64,000 nucleotides of DNA from Solitalea lacus (GCF_022014595.1 NZ_CP091740.1:1178001-1242000), one strand, 5' to 3'; positions 8,122 to 19,192 are shown, counted from the stretch's first letter. Program-made: numbers and translations. Notes: generated by a model not told the origin, from the sequence alone.

Positions 8122-10311
8122 TTATTTGGATTTGCAAATTTTCCAACCTTCTGGTTTATGTATAACTGTAATTTTAACATTGTTTTTGTGCCTAGTAAAC
8201 TCAATAGATGCACTGTTGTTTCCGATTTTAATATTTTCAATGGTTATATGTTTAAGAAAAGAGGGGAGGTTAGGGTGTTTAAAAATGATTTTTTTCTCCA
8301 ATGCATTTATTTCCATGCCTAAACAGGCTTCAATCAACATGAAAACTGCTCCAACTGCCCAAGCCTGAGGAGAACAGGCTACAGGGTATGATGTAGGACC
8401 TTCACCTGTTCTTCGTGAAAAGCCACAGAACAGTTCAGGAAGCCGTTGGGATTCAAGGAAAATAGAAGCGTCGAACATGGCTCCTAGTAATTTCATTGTT
8501 TTTTCATGAAATCCATATTTCGAAAATCCACTTGCAATTATTGCAACATCATGTGGCCAAACTGAGCCATTGTGATAGGACATAGGATTATACCTTTTCT
8601 CTCCTGTTGCCAGTGTTCTTATACCCCAGCCTGAAAACATATCTTCTTCCAATAAATTTTCAGCAAGTCTTTTAGCCTTATTTGCATCTGCAATTTCAGA
8701 ATAAAGGGTATGGCCGGCATTAGATGATTTAACCTGGCACGGATTCTTCTTTCCATCCAACGCTAAAGCATACCAGCCACTTTTTTCGTTCCAAAACCTT
8801 TTATTAAATAATAATTTCAGTTTTTTAGCTTCATTGGTTAATTGGATTGATTTTTCGGTTTTACCTAAGGCTTTTGCTAATTCGGCAGCTTTAATTTTAG
8901 CGTCATATACATATCCCTGCACTTCACATAGTGCTATAGGGGGAAAGGCCAGTTGACCTGAAGAATGCGAAATTGAATCGTGTGAATCTTTCCATCCCTG
9001 GTTAAATAATCCATTAACACTTTTATGACTATACTCAATAAAAGAGTCGTTATCATTATCTCCATATTTGTCAATCCATTCAAGTGCGGTCTCAATATGT
9101 GGCCATATAGTTTTTATAAATTCAATGTCACCTGTTCTTCTATAATATGAACCACATAAAACTATAAATAAAGGTGTAGAATCAACTGATCCATAATATT
9201 GTTTAAAAGGGATTTCGCCACATTCAACTAACTCCCCATCTCTGGTTTCGTGTAAAATTTTCCCCGGCTCTGCATCTTGTTGGGCGTTTTCTTTAACCGA
9301 TTGGTTATGAGCTAAAAATAATAAGGTATCTTGGGCGATTTGCGGAGCTATCCATAAAGTTTCTAAGGCTGTGATGATTCCGTCTCGGCCAAAGGCAGTA
9401 TTGTACCATGGAACACCTGCATAAGGGTAGTATCCGTGATTTGTTTCTGCCAGCAACGATTTTAAATCCATTAAGGACCGATTGGTCCAGTGTGTAAACT
9501 GTTCATTAGAAGTTAAGATATGTGCAAATATATTTTTGCTTTTATCTAAATCGTCCAGTAATTGCTTTTGAGCTTTGGTATAACTAATAAGCTTCTTATG
9601 TACATCATTGCCAATTGTGCACCTAATAGCATATTGAATAATGACACTCTGGTGAGGATTAAGAACTAAATGATAGATGGCTTTAGACTGATCTTCCCAA
9701 TCATTAGGGCTTTCATTTAAGACAATAGATGTTGTTCTGATAATTTTATCCAGGCCTTTGTATTTTATTATAATTTCCTGTTTGTTATTGTGTTTTATTT
9801 CAAATATTTCTCCCCTTTTTTCTCTATTGAACCCTCTTACTTCAAAAATGTCCTTAAAATCAGCCTGAAATTTTAATGATGCTTGTACTTCGTAAATTTC
9901 TGACCCGTAATTGGTAATGTTTATAGACTCATAACATTCTCCGTTTCGTACGAACTTGCTTCTTCCTATATAGATTTCCCCTTTTGGAATGGATGTTTTC
10001 TCCTGTTTTTCAGTGAATATTATGGCAGGATTGGTTAAGTCAACAGAAAGGAGTTCATTTTCTTCTTTTATTGATGAGCTCAACAATACGGGTCTCATAT
10101 TGTTGAGTTTAAATTCTAAGTTGCTTATAAATCTTGTGCCTTGATGATAAAGGCCTTCTACTTCATCTCCTAGTTGTTTAATATCTCCCCAGCGGTCAAA
10201 TATTCCGAAAGTATCGGTATGATTTAGAATTTTTGTTCTATCATCAGCATAGGATGAATTTGCAGAAATATAGAACTTGTTTTCCAGTTGGATAATTGAA
10301 TTTGGACTCAT
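8122..10311 (-). CDS. Glycogen-debranching-like enzyme (amylo-alpha-1,6-glucosidase family)
   Basis: The 729-residue protein has an N-terminal beta-sandwich of the GDE_N_bis type (about residues 1-230: FGIFDRWGDIKQLGDEVEGL, YHQGTRFISNLEF) followed by an (alpha/alpha)6 catalytic barrel. Barrel landmarks are YYPYAGVPWYNTAFGRDGII, FKQYYGSVDSTPLF, NQGWKDSHDSI, ELFCGFSRR and GSVWPHDVAII. The family removes alpha-1,6-linked glucose or similar branch residues from alpha-glucans or related oligosaccharides. No signal peptide is visible, so it should act in the cytoplasm. The neighbouring upstream gene on the same strand is a GT4 glycosyltransferase, suggesting a glycan or storage-polymer unit. The precise substrate is not readable from sequence. 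Confidence 0.9.
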   Translation of the reverse strand: MSPNSIIQLENKFYISANSSYADDRTKILNHTDTFGIFDRWGDIKQLGDEVEGLYHQGTRFISNLEFKLNNMRPVLLSSSIKEENELLSVDLTNPAIIFTEKQEKTSIPKGEIYIGRSKFVRNGECYESINITNYGSEIYEVQASLKFQADFKDIFEVRGFNREKRGEIFEIKHNNKQEIIIKYKGLDKIIRTTSIVLNESPNDWEDQSKAIYHLVLNPHQSVIIQYAIRCTIGNDVHKKLISYTKAQKQLLDDLDKSKNIFAHILTSNEQFTHWTNRSLMDLKSLLAETNHGYYPYAGVPWYNTAFGRDGIITALETLWIAPQIAQDTLLFLAHNQSVKENAQQDAEPGKILHETRDGELVECGEIPFKQYYGSVDSTPLFIVLCGSYYRRTGDIEFIKTIWPHIETALEWIDKYGDNDNDSFIEYSHKSVNGLFNQGWKDSHDSISHSSGQLAFPPIALCEVQGYVYDAKIKAAELAKALGKTEKSIQLTNEAKKLKLLFNKRFWNEKSGWYALALDGKKNPCQVKSSNAGHTLYSEIADANKAKRLAENLLEEDMFSGWGIRTLATGEKRYNPMSYHNGSVWPHDVAIIASGFSKYGFHEKTMKLLGAMFDASIFLESQRLPELFCGFSRRTGEGPTSYPVACSPQAWAVGAVFMLIEACLGMEINALEKKIIFKHPNLPSFLKHITIENIKIGNNSASIEFTRHKNNVKITVIHKPEGWKICKSK

Positions 10312-10392
10312 CTTTAGATTGATTTATTGAAAGTAATATTAATAGATTCTTTAATTCAATATTCGTTTATCAAGTCTTTTTAAATGAGGTAT

Positions 10393-11460
10393 TTATGATA
10401 TGGTGTTTTGGTTGTTTAAAGTTGCAATTGTTCTCTTTTTAGCGGTAATTCTTGAATAGACATCTAAATAATTGTTGGTCATATGTTCAACCGTAAACCG
10501 ATCTTCAAAAATTTGACGGCAGCTCTTTCTGCAAATTAAAGGAATGTTATTAACAGCCTTAATAGCGCTTGGGATATCATTAACTATAAAACCTGTTAAC
10601 CCATTTTCAATTATTTCCGGAACAGCCCCCCTGTTAAAGGCGATGGTTGGGGTTCCGCTAGCCATTGCTTCTATCATCACCATCCCAAAAGGCTCTGGCC
10701 AATCTATTGGAAATAATAAAGCCGCAGCATTACTGAGAAAATTTTTCTTTTCAATTTCGTCAATTTCACCTAAAAATTCAACTAACGGATGATCCAATAA
10801 ATGACAAATGTTTGTTTTAAAGTATTCTTCATCAACTTTATCAACTTTGGCGGCGATCCGAATTTTCATGCCTACAGCTTTTGCTATTTCTATTGCATGA
10901 TCCACTCTTTTTTCGGGAGAGATTCTGCCTATAAAAGCTAAGTACTGACCTGCATTAGCATTTAATTGATATAAATCATTGGGTAGCCCATGATAAACCG
11001 TTTGCAGCCAATTTACAAATGGTAACGGTTTGCGCTGATTGTGTGAAATAGAAACTAAAGGTATATCTATATACTTTTTATATAATGGGATGAGATCAGG
11101 TAAATCTAGCCTGCCATGTAAGGTGGTAATGTGGTGATATGAATTGCTCGAAGAAAAAGGAAAATGAAGATAATCAACATGAAAATGAATGATGTCAAAT
11201 TGATTAGAGCGATGTGCCACTTCATGCATCATAGCAAAATGCGTAGCTAAGGGGTCAGTAAGGGGAGTGCCAAACCTTAAACCCGTTTTACTACATGATA
11301 CAAGTGTAGCGTTGGTTACGGAGTCTTCTGTTGCAAATAATGTTACTTCATGACCTTTCTTCACAAGCTCTTCGGTCAGGTAAGAAACCACCCTTTCTGT
11401 ACCTCCATATTTTTTAGGGGGGGTAGCTTCGTAAAGTGGGGCTACTTGCGCTATTCTCAA
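10393..11460 (-). CDS. GT4-family glycosyltransferase (TTG start)
   Basis: The protein opens MRIAQVAPLYEATPPKKYGG, a typical GT-B N-terminus, with the donor-binding loop in YGGTERVV. The C-terminal half has GRISPEKRVDHAIEIA and the EX7E motif in EPFGMVMIEAMASG, followed by AFNRGAVPEIIENG, all hallmarks of GT4 retaining glycosyltransferases using nucleotide sugars. The start codon is TTG at 11458-11460. No in-frame ATG lies just upstream, and the protein start aligns with the family there. It is followed after 81 bases by the debranching-type enzyme, so the two may form an operon in glycan metabolism. Acceptor and donor are unknown. Confidence 0.9.
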   Translation of the reverse strand: MRIAQVAPLYEATPPKKYGGTERVVSYLTEELVKKGHEVTLFATEDSVTNATLVSCSKTGLRFGTPLTDPLATHFAMMHEVAHRSNQFDIIHFHVDYLHFPFSSSNSYHHITTLHGRLDLPDLIPLYKKYIDIPLVSISHNQRKPLPFVNWLQTVYHGLPNDLYQLNANAGQYLAFIGRISPEKRVDHAIEIAKAVGMKIRIAAKVDKVDEEYFKTNICHLLDHPLVEFLGEIDEIEKKNFLSNAAALLFPIDWPEPFGMVMIEAMASGTPTIAFNRGAVPEIIENGLTGFIVNDIPSAIKAVNNIPLICRKSCRQIFEDRFTVEHMTNNYLDVYSRITAKKRTIATLNNQNTIS

Positions 11461-11578
11461 TTTAAAATAAATTTGGTTTGATAAGGAGCAAATAAATTTT
11501 CTTATATGAGATTTGAGGCTGAGATATGAAAAGGAAATGCTATGCTGGTTAGATTACTATTACCATGTAATATAAGAA

Positions 11579-11602
11579 AAAAGCCGGACTTTGCCGGCTT
11601 TT
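11579..11602 (-). terminator. Terminator of the DUF4142 gene
   Basis: A 9-bp stem (aaaagccgg / ccggctttt) with a 6-base loop is followed on the minus strand by TTTTTTC. It begins 6 bases after the minus-strand stop codon of the DUF4142 gene. Confidence 0.85.
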
Positions 11603-11607
11603 ACTAC

Positions 11608-12213
11608 CTATATTTTTTCTTTCAAAACATCAGCTTCCGCTTTGTGAGCTGTTAATGTTGGTAGTGTTTTTACAGCAAATTCTTGAATCTCAGGGCTGTT
11701 TGCATTTTTTGATTTCTTTTCAAATTCATCAATTGCAATTTTATGACTGTCTACCATTTCATTAACATATTTTTTATCAAAATCTTTGCCTGTTAAAGCA
11801 GTCAGATCATTGTATTTTGATTGATTTTTATCTGTTAAGACATTGCTTAAGGATACATTATTCTTTTTTGCCAAAGCAGAAATCTGATTATTTGCTTTAT
11901 TGTGATCATTCTCAATTTTCTTTGCCAATACTTTTACTTCAGCGGATGCCGCATTTTTTTGAGCAAGTTTAGATGCCTCTATTTCAAATAATCCGGCTTG
12001 ATAGGTTTCTATTAAAAACTTATCATCATCTTTCATGTCTTTAGTGCCGGCTTCAGGCATCGTACCGCCATCATGTTCAATAATGTTTGTATCATTGTTG
12101 GTGGTATAGCCTGCTGAATCTACTGTTGTTGCCTTTTTATCACTTTTTTGGTTACATGATAATAAAGTTATGCTTGCTGCTACAGCAACCAAAACAAAAC
12201 ATTTATTTTTCAT
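11608..12213 (-). CDS. DUF4142 domain lipoprotein
   Basis: The ATG at 12213 gives a lipoprotein signal (MKNKCFVLVAVAASITLLSC) with the lipobox Cys at residue 20. A second ATG seven codons upstream (12234) is less likely. A linker of about 50 residues leads to a DUF4142 domain (about residues 65-200) with ETYQAGLFEIEASKLAQKNA, VKVLAKKIENDHNKANNQIS and MVDSHKIAIDEFEKKS. The conserved His in NDHNKAN and DSHK is typical of this ferritin-like helical family. It is anchored to a membrane facing the periplasm. The function of DUF4142 is not established, though it is often found with stress genes. It is a single-gene unit with its own terminator. Confidence 0.93.
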   Translation of the reverse strand: MKNKCFVLVAVAASITLLSCNQKSDKKATTVDSAGYTTNNDTNIIEHDGGTMPEAGTKDMKDDDKFLIETYQAGLFEIEASKLAQKNAASAEVKVLAKKIENDHNKANNQISALAKKNNVSLSNVLTDKNQSKYNDLTALTGKDFDKKYVNEMVDSHKIAIDEFEKKSKNANSPEIQEFAVKTLPTLTAHKAEADVLKEKI

Positions 12214-12505
12214 TACAATAGGTTTTATAATCATTGTTAGTTATCCTGTTTACCCAGATATCTTTATTATATAGTGAAAGTACTGTGCCAACTTTAAATT
12301 TTTTGTTGGTAAATTCTTATGGTTATATCGTCTGGAGTTGGAAGGGTGTTTTAGTATTGAGCTAATGGAATACTGCTTGGTCAGTAAGTTTAAGATCTGT
12401 GTGTACTTTGTTGCTGTAAATGAGGAGATAAGTTCCTTGCTTTATATTGGCTTGGCTTGAAGGCATTGACATTTAACCAAAGAAAAAACAATTAAAAAAA
12501 ATTGC

Positions 12506-12548
12506 GCAAGTAAATGCTTGCATATATATTTGCAAGTAAATACTTGCA
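12506..12548 (+). promoter_or_regulatory. Tandem palindromic operator overlapping a -7 promoter element
   Basis: Two near-identical 17-base sites occur 26 bases apart: GCAAGTAAATGCTTGCA (12506-12522) and GCAAGTAAATACTTGCA (12532-12548). The second extends to TGCAAGTA-AA-TACTTGCA with 8-bp perfect half-sites. Between them lies TATATTTG (12525-12532), a match to the Bacteroidota -7 consensus TAnnTTTG. The ArsR-type regulator starts at 12555, only 6 bases beyond. The layout indicates autorepression by that regulator. The rest of 12214-12505 shows no gene or other clear structure. Confidence 0.75.
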
Positions 12549-12554
12549 TAAAAA

Positions 12555-12920
12555 ATGGAAGCGCGCAGAGATGTTTTTCAGGCCATAGCCGACCCAACAA
12601 GAAGAGCAATAATAGGAATGATTGCTCAGCGACCCGTAAATGTCAATACAATTGCAGAGCAATTTGATGTTAGCCGTCAGGCGATTTCCCTACATCTTAA
12701 GATTCTTGCTGAATGCGGTTTATTAAATATAAAACAACTTGGCAGAGAGCGCTTTTGTGAAGCAAAACTCGAAAAATTAAATGAAGTGCATGAATGGGTA
12801 GAGCAATACCACAAATTATGGTCTGCAAGATTTAAGGCTCTCAAAAACTTTATTGAACAGGAAGAATTACCAACTCTAAATACCAACAGGGAAAAACCTA
12901 AGAACATTAAAAAAAAGTAA
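12555..12920 (+). CDS. ArsR-family winged-helix transcriptional regulator
   Basis: The 121-residue protein opens VFQAIADPTRRAIIGMIAQR, followed by NTIAEQFDVSRQAISLHLKI and ECGLLNIKQLGRERFCEAKL. This is the full ArsR winged-helix fold of the subgroup that pairs with SRPBCC/AHSA1 proteins. It has no obvious metal-binding Cys pair (one Cys in ECGLL and one in RFCEAKL), so it is probably not a metal sensor. It is followed 4 bases later by an SRPBCC gene and then an alpha/beta hydrolase. A tandem palindrome right upstream is its likely operator. Confidence 0.95.
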   Translation: MEARRDVFQAIADPTRRAIIGMIAQRPVNVNTIAEQFDVSRQAISLHLKILAECGLLNIKQLGRERFCEAKLEKLNEVHEWVEQYHKLWSARFKALKNFIEQEELPTLNTNREKPKNIKKK

Positions 12921-12924
12921 CCAT

Positions 12925-13413
12925 ATGGAAAATCAGGTAAATAATAACGAAGTTTTTATAGAAGAAACTTTTAATGCAAGTTCTGAAAGAGTATTTAAGG
13001 CATGGATAGATCCTGAATTATTGATGAAATGGTATGCGCCAGATGGCTGCTCAATTCATTTTAAAAGAATTGAAATTGAAACAGGAGGTAAATTTCATTC
13101 ATGCATTTCTAATCCTCAATTTGGAGATTGTTGGTGTATCGGAGAATACATAGAAATTGTGCAGAACAAAAAGATTGTTTTTACATTAATCAATGCAGAC
13201 GAAAACGGAAATCAAATAAATCCTGTCTCTATTGGTATGGATCCTGAGTGGCCAGGCGAAACTCTTGTTACTGTAACGTTTATAGAAGAAAATGGGAAAA
13301 CCAAATTACAGTTAAGACAAACTGTTTTACAAGAGTTAGCAAAAAAGACTGGGGCATACCCAAGCTGGTTACAAATGCTAAACAAGATGAGGGTTTTGGT
13401 CAGTTTGAACTAA
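12925..13413 (+). CDS. SRPBCC (AHSA1/CalC-type START-fold) protein
   Basis: The 162-residue protein has the SRPBCC layout: FIEETFNASSERVFKAWIDP, LLMKWYAPDGCS, GGKFHSCI, GDCWCIGEYIEIVQNKKIVF and the C-terminal helix TGAYPSWLQML. The fold forms a hydrophobic pocket for small ligands. It lies 4 bases after the ArsR regulator, a very common pairing in which both proteins handle the same unknown compound. The last residues (NKMRVLVSLN) are shorter than the usual final helix, so a late frameshift is possible but not needed. Cytosolic; ligand unknown. Confidence 0.9.
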   Translation: MENQVNNNEVFIEETFNASSERVFKAWIDPELLMKWYAPDGCSIHFKRIEIETGGKFHSCISNPQFGDCWCIGEYIEIVQNKKIVFTLINADENGNQINPVSIGMDPEWPGETLVTVTFIEENGKTKLQLRQTVLQELAKKTGAYPSWLQMLNKMRVLVSLN

Positions 13414-13432
13414 CAGTATTTATTATAAGGAA

Positions 13433-14338
13433 ATGAAAAGGACTATTATATATCCTGCTCTAACACTTCTGACATTACAGTCGTGTATTAACAGAAACCA
13501 GTCAGGAGGAGCCGACAAAAAACTAAAGACAGCTAATGATAATTTGGTTATGAAAAATGGTTATTCTGATGTCAATGGGATTAAAATGTATTACGAGATT
13601 TATGGACAAGGAAAACCTCTTGTTCTACTTCACGGCGGTGGTTCTACTATTCAAACCTCTTTTGGCAGAATAATTCCCCAGCTTGCCTCTAGCCGACAAT
13701 TAATCTGTATAGAGTTACAAGCCCACGGCAGAACGAGTGATAGAAACACTGAGCTTTCATTTGAACAAGACGCAGATGATGTTGCTGTATTGCTAAAAAA
13801 ATTAAACATCCAGAAAGCTGATATTTTCGGCTTTAGTAATGGTGGAATTACAGCGTTGCAAATTGGAATAAGACATCCTGAGCAGTGCAATAAAATAATT
13901 GCAGGCTCGGTTTTGCTCAAACGCAATGGGGCACTCCCTCAGTTTTGGGAGTTTATGAAGAATGGAAGCTTTGTACAAATGCCTCAGCAATACAAAGACG
14001 CATTTATAAAAGTCACCCCTGACAGCACTAAACTGTTAAGTATGTATCAAAAGTGTGCTAACCGAATGATTAATTTCAAAGATATTCCAGACACGCAAAT
14101 AAAATCCATAAAATCCCCAGTGCTACTCATTAATGGTGATGCAGATGTTGCTACTCCAGAACACATTGTGGCAATGTCAAGACTAATCCCTGATTGCACG
14201 TTGGCAATTATTCCTGGTGGACATGGCGAATATATTGGAGAAATAACCACGTTAAAACCTGATTATAAACAATCAGATTTTATTGTTCCTTTAATTGAAA
14301 ATTTTCTTAACAAAACAGAGACTAAATATCATCCTTGA
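13433..14338 (+). CDS. Alpha/beta-hydrolase lipoprotein
   Basis: The N-terminus MKRTIIYPALTLLTLQSC is a lipoprotein signal with the lipobox Cys at residue 18. The remainder is an alpha/beta hydrolase of about 240 residues. The oxyanion-hole motif is HGGGST, the nucleophile elbow is GFSNGG (Ser), an Asp sits in LINGDADVATPEH and the likely catalytic His in IPGGHGEYIG. Such enzymes cleave ester, amide or similar bonds. It follows the SRPBCC gene after 19 bases, with an AAGG ribosome-binding site, and is the third gene of the ArsR operon. The lipid anchor places it on a membrane facing the periplasm. Substrate unknown. Confidence 0.9.
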   Translation: MKRTIIYPALTLLTLQSCINRNQSGGADKKLKTANDNLVMKNGYSDVNGIKMYYEIYGQGKPLVLLHGGGSTIQTSFGRIIPQLASSRQLICIELQAHGRTSDRNTELSFEQDADDVAVLLKKLNIQKADIFGFSNGGITALQIGIRHPEQCNKIIAGSVLLKRNGALPQFWEFMKNGSFVQMPQQYKDAFIKVTPDSTKLLSMYQKCANRMINFKDIPDTQIKSIKSPVLLINGDADVATPEHIVAMSRLIPDCTLAIIPGGHGEYIGEITTLKPDYKQSDFIVPLIENFLNKTETKYHP

Positions 14339-14479
14339 TGAACTTGAAATATTAGGCCGATCGCGAGAGTTTGCAAAAAAATGGATGCTTTCTGGTTGGT
14401 TGGGAACGGCATTGAGTGAGGTTAGGAGTTTTTCTGAGTTGGCCAGTCCTTAGTATGGCAGCCAACTCGCATTAATGAT

Positions 14480-15448
14480 TTACTTCTTAGAATACTTGTT
14501 TTTATATTCCACAGGGGTCATTCCTGTTATACGTTTAAAAATTTCACGAAAAGTTTGGGTGTCTGAATAACCAATGTCATACATCACTTCACTAATACTT
14601 TTTCGGCCTATTTCTAGGAGTTTTTTTGCTCCTTCAATTTTTACTTTCTGGATGTATTCAGCAACCGTATTCCTTGTGGCTTTCCGAAACCTTCTTTCAA
14701 AAGTCCTTCTACTGATATTAAACTTATCGGCCAGTTGCTCTACTGTTAATTTATCTTTGTAATGCTGTTCAATGTACTCTTGTATGTTTTTTACAGCCTC
14801 ATCCGAGTGGTCTTTCTGGCCATGAAAAACAATAAATGGAGACTGAAAATTTCTGTCAATATCAATGACAAAATATTTTGCTGCATATACTGCAGTTTCC
14901 CTGTCCGTATATTTTTCTATTAAATGCAAAAGCAAATTCCAGTAAGCTGTACTTCCGCCACTTGAATATAATCCGTTTTGGTCGGTCATTACTTTTTCGT
15001 CCACCAATTCTACTGAAGGGTAAAAGTGTTTGAATTCGTTTGCATATTGCCAATGTGTTGTACACTGCTTGCCTTTAAGTAAGCCGGTGAAGGCAAGTAT
15101 AAATGCCCCTGAACAAAAACTCGCCACCTCTGCACCTTCCTTATATTGCAGTGCAATCCAATGACCGTATTCTCTGTTTAAATGGGTAGCGCTTATCATA
15201 TCGCCTGACAATGCAGGTATGATTATCAAGTCATTTTCCATGACCTCGTTCAGCAATTTATCAGTTTTTATCACAAACAAGCCATCATTGTATTTTACTT
15301 CTTTGGTAAGTCCAACTATTTGTACATGAAACATTGCAGGCTTTCCCTGCTCTTTCAAAAACCGGTTTACCATTGTAAAAACATATTGGCAGTCAGTTAT
15401 TGAAGATAGCACGGCATTTTTCAGGGCCAGTAGGGAAATATATTTCAT
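14480..15448 (-). CDS. GlxA-type AraC-family regulator with DJ-1/PfpI domain
   Basis: The first 190 residues form a DJ-1/PfpI (class I glutamine-amidotransferase-like) domain: VASFCSGAFILAFTGLLKGK carries the nucleophile-elbow Cys and TTHWQYANEF the nearby His. The C-terminus is an AraC DNA-binding domain: LTVEQLADKFNISRRTFERR, then ISEVMYDIGYSDTQTFREIF and TGMTPVEYK. The ATG at 15448 was chosen over one 13 codons upstream because MKYISLLALKNAVLSSI matches the start of the amidase-like domain. It faces the VOC-SRPBCC-DUF4287 operon head to head across a 112-base gap with direct repeats, and is likely to regulate it. Confidence 0.92.
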   Translation of the reverse strand: MKYISLLALKNAVLSSITDCQYVFTMVNRFLKEQGKPAMFHVQIVGLTKEVKYNDGLFVIKTDKLLNEVMENDLIIIPALSGDMISATHLNREYGHWIALQYKEGAEVASFCSGAFILAFTGLLKGKQCTTHWQYANEFKHFYPSVELVDEKVMTDQNGLYSSGGSTAYWNLLLHLIEKYTDRETAVYAAKYFVIDIDRNFQSPFIVFHGQKDHSDEAVKNIQEYIEQHYKDKLTVEQLADKFNISRRTFERRFRKATRNTVAEYIQKVKIEGAKKLLEIGRKSISEVMYDIGYSDTQTFREIFKRITGMTPVEYKNKYSKK

Positions 15449-15470
15449 ACAGCAAATATAATTAAACAAT

Positions 15471-15509
15471 ATGTCGTAAACACCCACCTAATAATGTCGT
15501 ATTTACCCA
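15471..15509. promoter_or_regulatory. Direct repeats, putative operator of the GlxA-type regulator
   Basis: The sites atgtcgtaaacaccca (15471-15486) and atgtcgtatttaccca (15494-15509) match at 13 of 16 bases and start 23 bases apart, about two helical turns. They lie between the divergent regulator gene and the VOC operon. AraC-family dimers typically bind such tandem direct repeats. Confidence 0.6.
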
Positions 15510-15560
15510 ATGTAATAATTGGTTGTACATCCTATCTTTATGGTGCATTAACGCATCACT

Positions 15561-15989
15561 ATGTACACAGTAAACGCATATCTTAATTTCATGGGTAACA
15601 CGGAAGAAGCCATGAATTTTTACCAATCTGTTTTTGGCGGAACGTTCAGTAGGCTTCAGCGATACAAAGATCTGCCTGGCAGTGAAAAAATGCCTGCGGA
15701 TGTTCAGCACAAAATCATTCACATGTCGCTAGCAATCTCAAATGGAACAACCATAATGGCAACCGATTCATTGGCATCCATGGAGGAGCATAACCATTTC
15801 AGTAATAACATTCATTTGTGTATTCAGGCTGAAACAGAAACAGAAGCAGAGGACCTGTTTGTTAAACTTTCAAAAGGAGGAAAAGTGGAAATGCCCATGA
15901 ACAAGACCTTTTGGGGAGCTTATTTTGGAATGTGTCAGGATAAATATGGTGTTCATTGGATGATCAATTTTGATTATCCAATAAACTAA
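15561..15989 (+). CDS. VOC-family (PhnB/glyoxalase-like) protein
   Basis: The 142-residue protein follows the PhnB pattern: YLNFMGNTEEAMNFYQSVFG, GGTFSRLQRYKDLP, MSLAISNGTTIMATDS and the C-terminal WGAYFGMCQDKYGVHWMINF. This is the double beta-alpha-beta-beta-beta fold of the vicinal oxygen chelate superfamily. PhnB-type members often lack a full metal site and have no proven reaction. It heads a three-gene operon divergent from the GlxA-type regulator. Cytosolic; function probably linked to a small-molecule response, by inference only. Confidence 0.92.
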   Translation: MYTVNAYLNFMGNTEEAMNFYQSVFGGTFSRLQRYKDLPGSEKMPADVQHKIIHMSLAISNGTTIMATDSLASMEEHNHFSNNIHLCIQAETETEAEDLFVKLSKGGKVEMPMNKTFWGAYFGMCQDKYGVHWMINFDYPIN

Positions 15990-16011
15990 TGTTTCAGAAA
16001 ATCAAACCTCA

Positions 16012-16557
16012 ATGAAAATGATTGCTATCAAAATTTTAGTGGTACTAATTGCAATAATTTCAGTTGCTTTAGTAATTGCCATGTTCTCAAGGAAGAACTA
16101 TACACTTAAAAGGGAAACTGTCGTCAACCGGCCGAGGCAGGAAGTTTTTGATTTCATTAAGCTTAATAAAAATCAAAAAAAATACAGTAAATGGTTAAAC
16201 TTTGATCCCGCTACGAAAATTGAGTTTAAAGGAGCGCATGATGGAACTCCCGGTTCAATCTTATGCTTTGAAAGTAGAGATCAGAAAACTGGAAAAGGTG
16301 AATGGGAAATAAAGAAGGTGGTTGATGGAAGCAGAGTAGATTTTGAACTTAGATTTTTGGCACCATTTGTATTTACAGCTAATGGCTATTTTGAACTGCA
16401 AACCGTATCCTCAAATCAAACTAATGTAAAATGGGTATATAACAGCGGTATGAACTGGCCAATGAATTTCATGCTTTTATTTTTAGACATGGAAAAACTA
16501 GTTGGAAAGGATTTGGGTGAAAGTTTAAATAATATTAAAACAACCTTAGAAAAATAA
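16012..16557 (+). CDS. Membrane-anchored SRPBCC-family protein
   Basis: An N-terminal hydrophobic helix (IKILVVLIAIISVALVIAMF) is followed by a polyketide-cyclase-like SRPBCC domain (residues about 30-180): YTLKRETVVNRPRQEVFDFI, KYSKWLNFDP, GTPGSILCFES and the final helix MEKLVGKDLGESLNNIKTTL. The layout matches the YraP/polyketide-cyclase-related group often found with PhnB proteins. It lies 22 bases after the VOC gene and 3 bases before the DUF4287 gene, so it is co-transcribed with both. The ligand is unknown. Confidence 0.9.
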   Translation: MKMIAIKILVVLIAIISVALVIAMFSRKNYTLKRETVVNRPRQEVFDFIKLNKNQKKYSKWLNFDPATKIEFKGAHDGTPGSILCFESRDQKTGKGEWEIKKVVDGSRVDFELRFLAPFVFTANGYFELQTVSSNQTNVKWVYNSGMNWPMNFMLLFLDMEKLVGKDLGESLNNIKTTLEK

Positions 16558-16560
16558 TAT

Positions 16561-16779
16561 ATGTCGTTTCAAGCTTATCTTGACAATATTCAGGCAAAGA
16601 CAGGCAAAAGTCCTGACGATTTTAAAAAACTTGCCAGTAAAAAAGGATTTTTTCAGGCAGGAGAATTGAATCCAACCGTAAAAGCAGGGCAAATTGTTCA
16701 ATGGTTAAAAGACGATTTTGACCTTGGCCATGGACACGCAATGGCGATTTATGCATTATTCAAGGGCAAGAAACAATAG
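16561..16779 (+). CDS. DUF4287 domain protein
   Basis: The 72-residue protein matches the DUF4287 pattern: FQAYLDNIQAKTGKSPDDFK, KLASKKGFF, GQIVQWLKDDFDLGHGHAMA and IYALFKG. These small proteins are often encoded beside SRPBCC genes and have no proven role. It starts 3 bases after the SRPBCC stop and ends the operon. A terminator hairpin overlaps its stop codon. Confidence 0.93.
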   Translation: MSFQAYLDNIQAKTGKSPDDFKKLASKKGFFQAGELNPTVKAGQIVQWLKDDFDLGHGHAMAIYALFKGKKQ

Positions 16780-16790
16780 TACTTGCCCTT
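16762..16790 (+). terminator. Terminator overlapping the DUF4287 stop codon
   Basis: A 9-bp stem (aagggcaag / cttgccctt) encloses the TAG stop codon in an 11-base loop and is followed by agttta. The left arm is inside the coding region. Confidence 0.7.
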
Positions 16791-16898
16791 AGTTTAATAT
16801 ATTATCAATGTTAGTGTTTGTACTCTGTAAATCTACTGACATTCAATTTCTTCCATTGGGACAATCGCATTAAATTTTTAAAGGTGTTGTTTTTTTAA

Positions 16899-19139
<2,241 letters not shown>

Positions 19140-19192
19140 TTTTTGAAAAATCTTTCAATTAATCCCTGATTATTTGAGTCGTTAAACAATAA

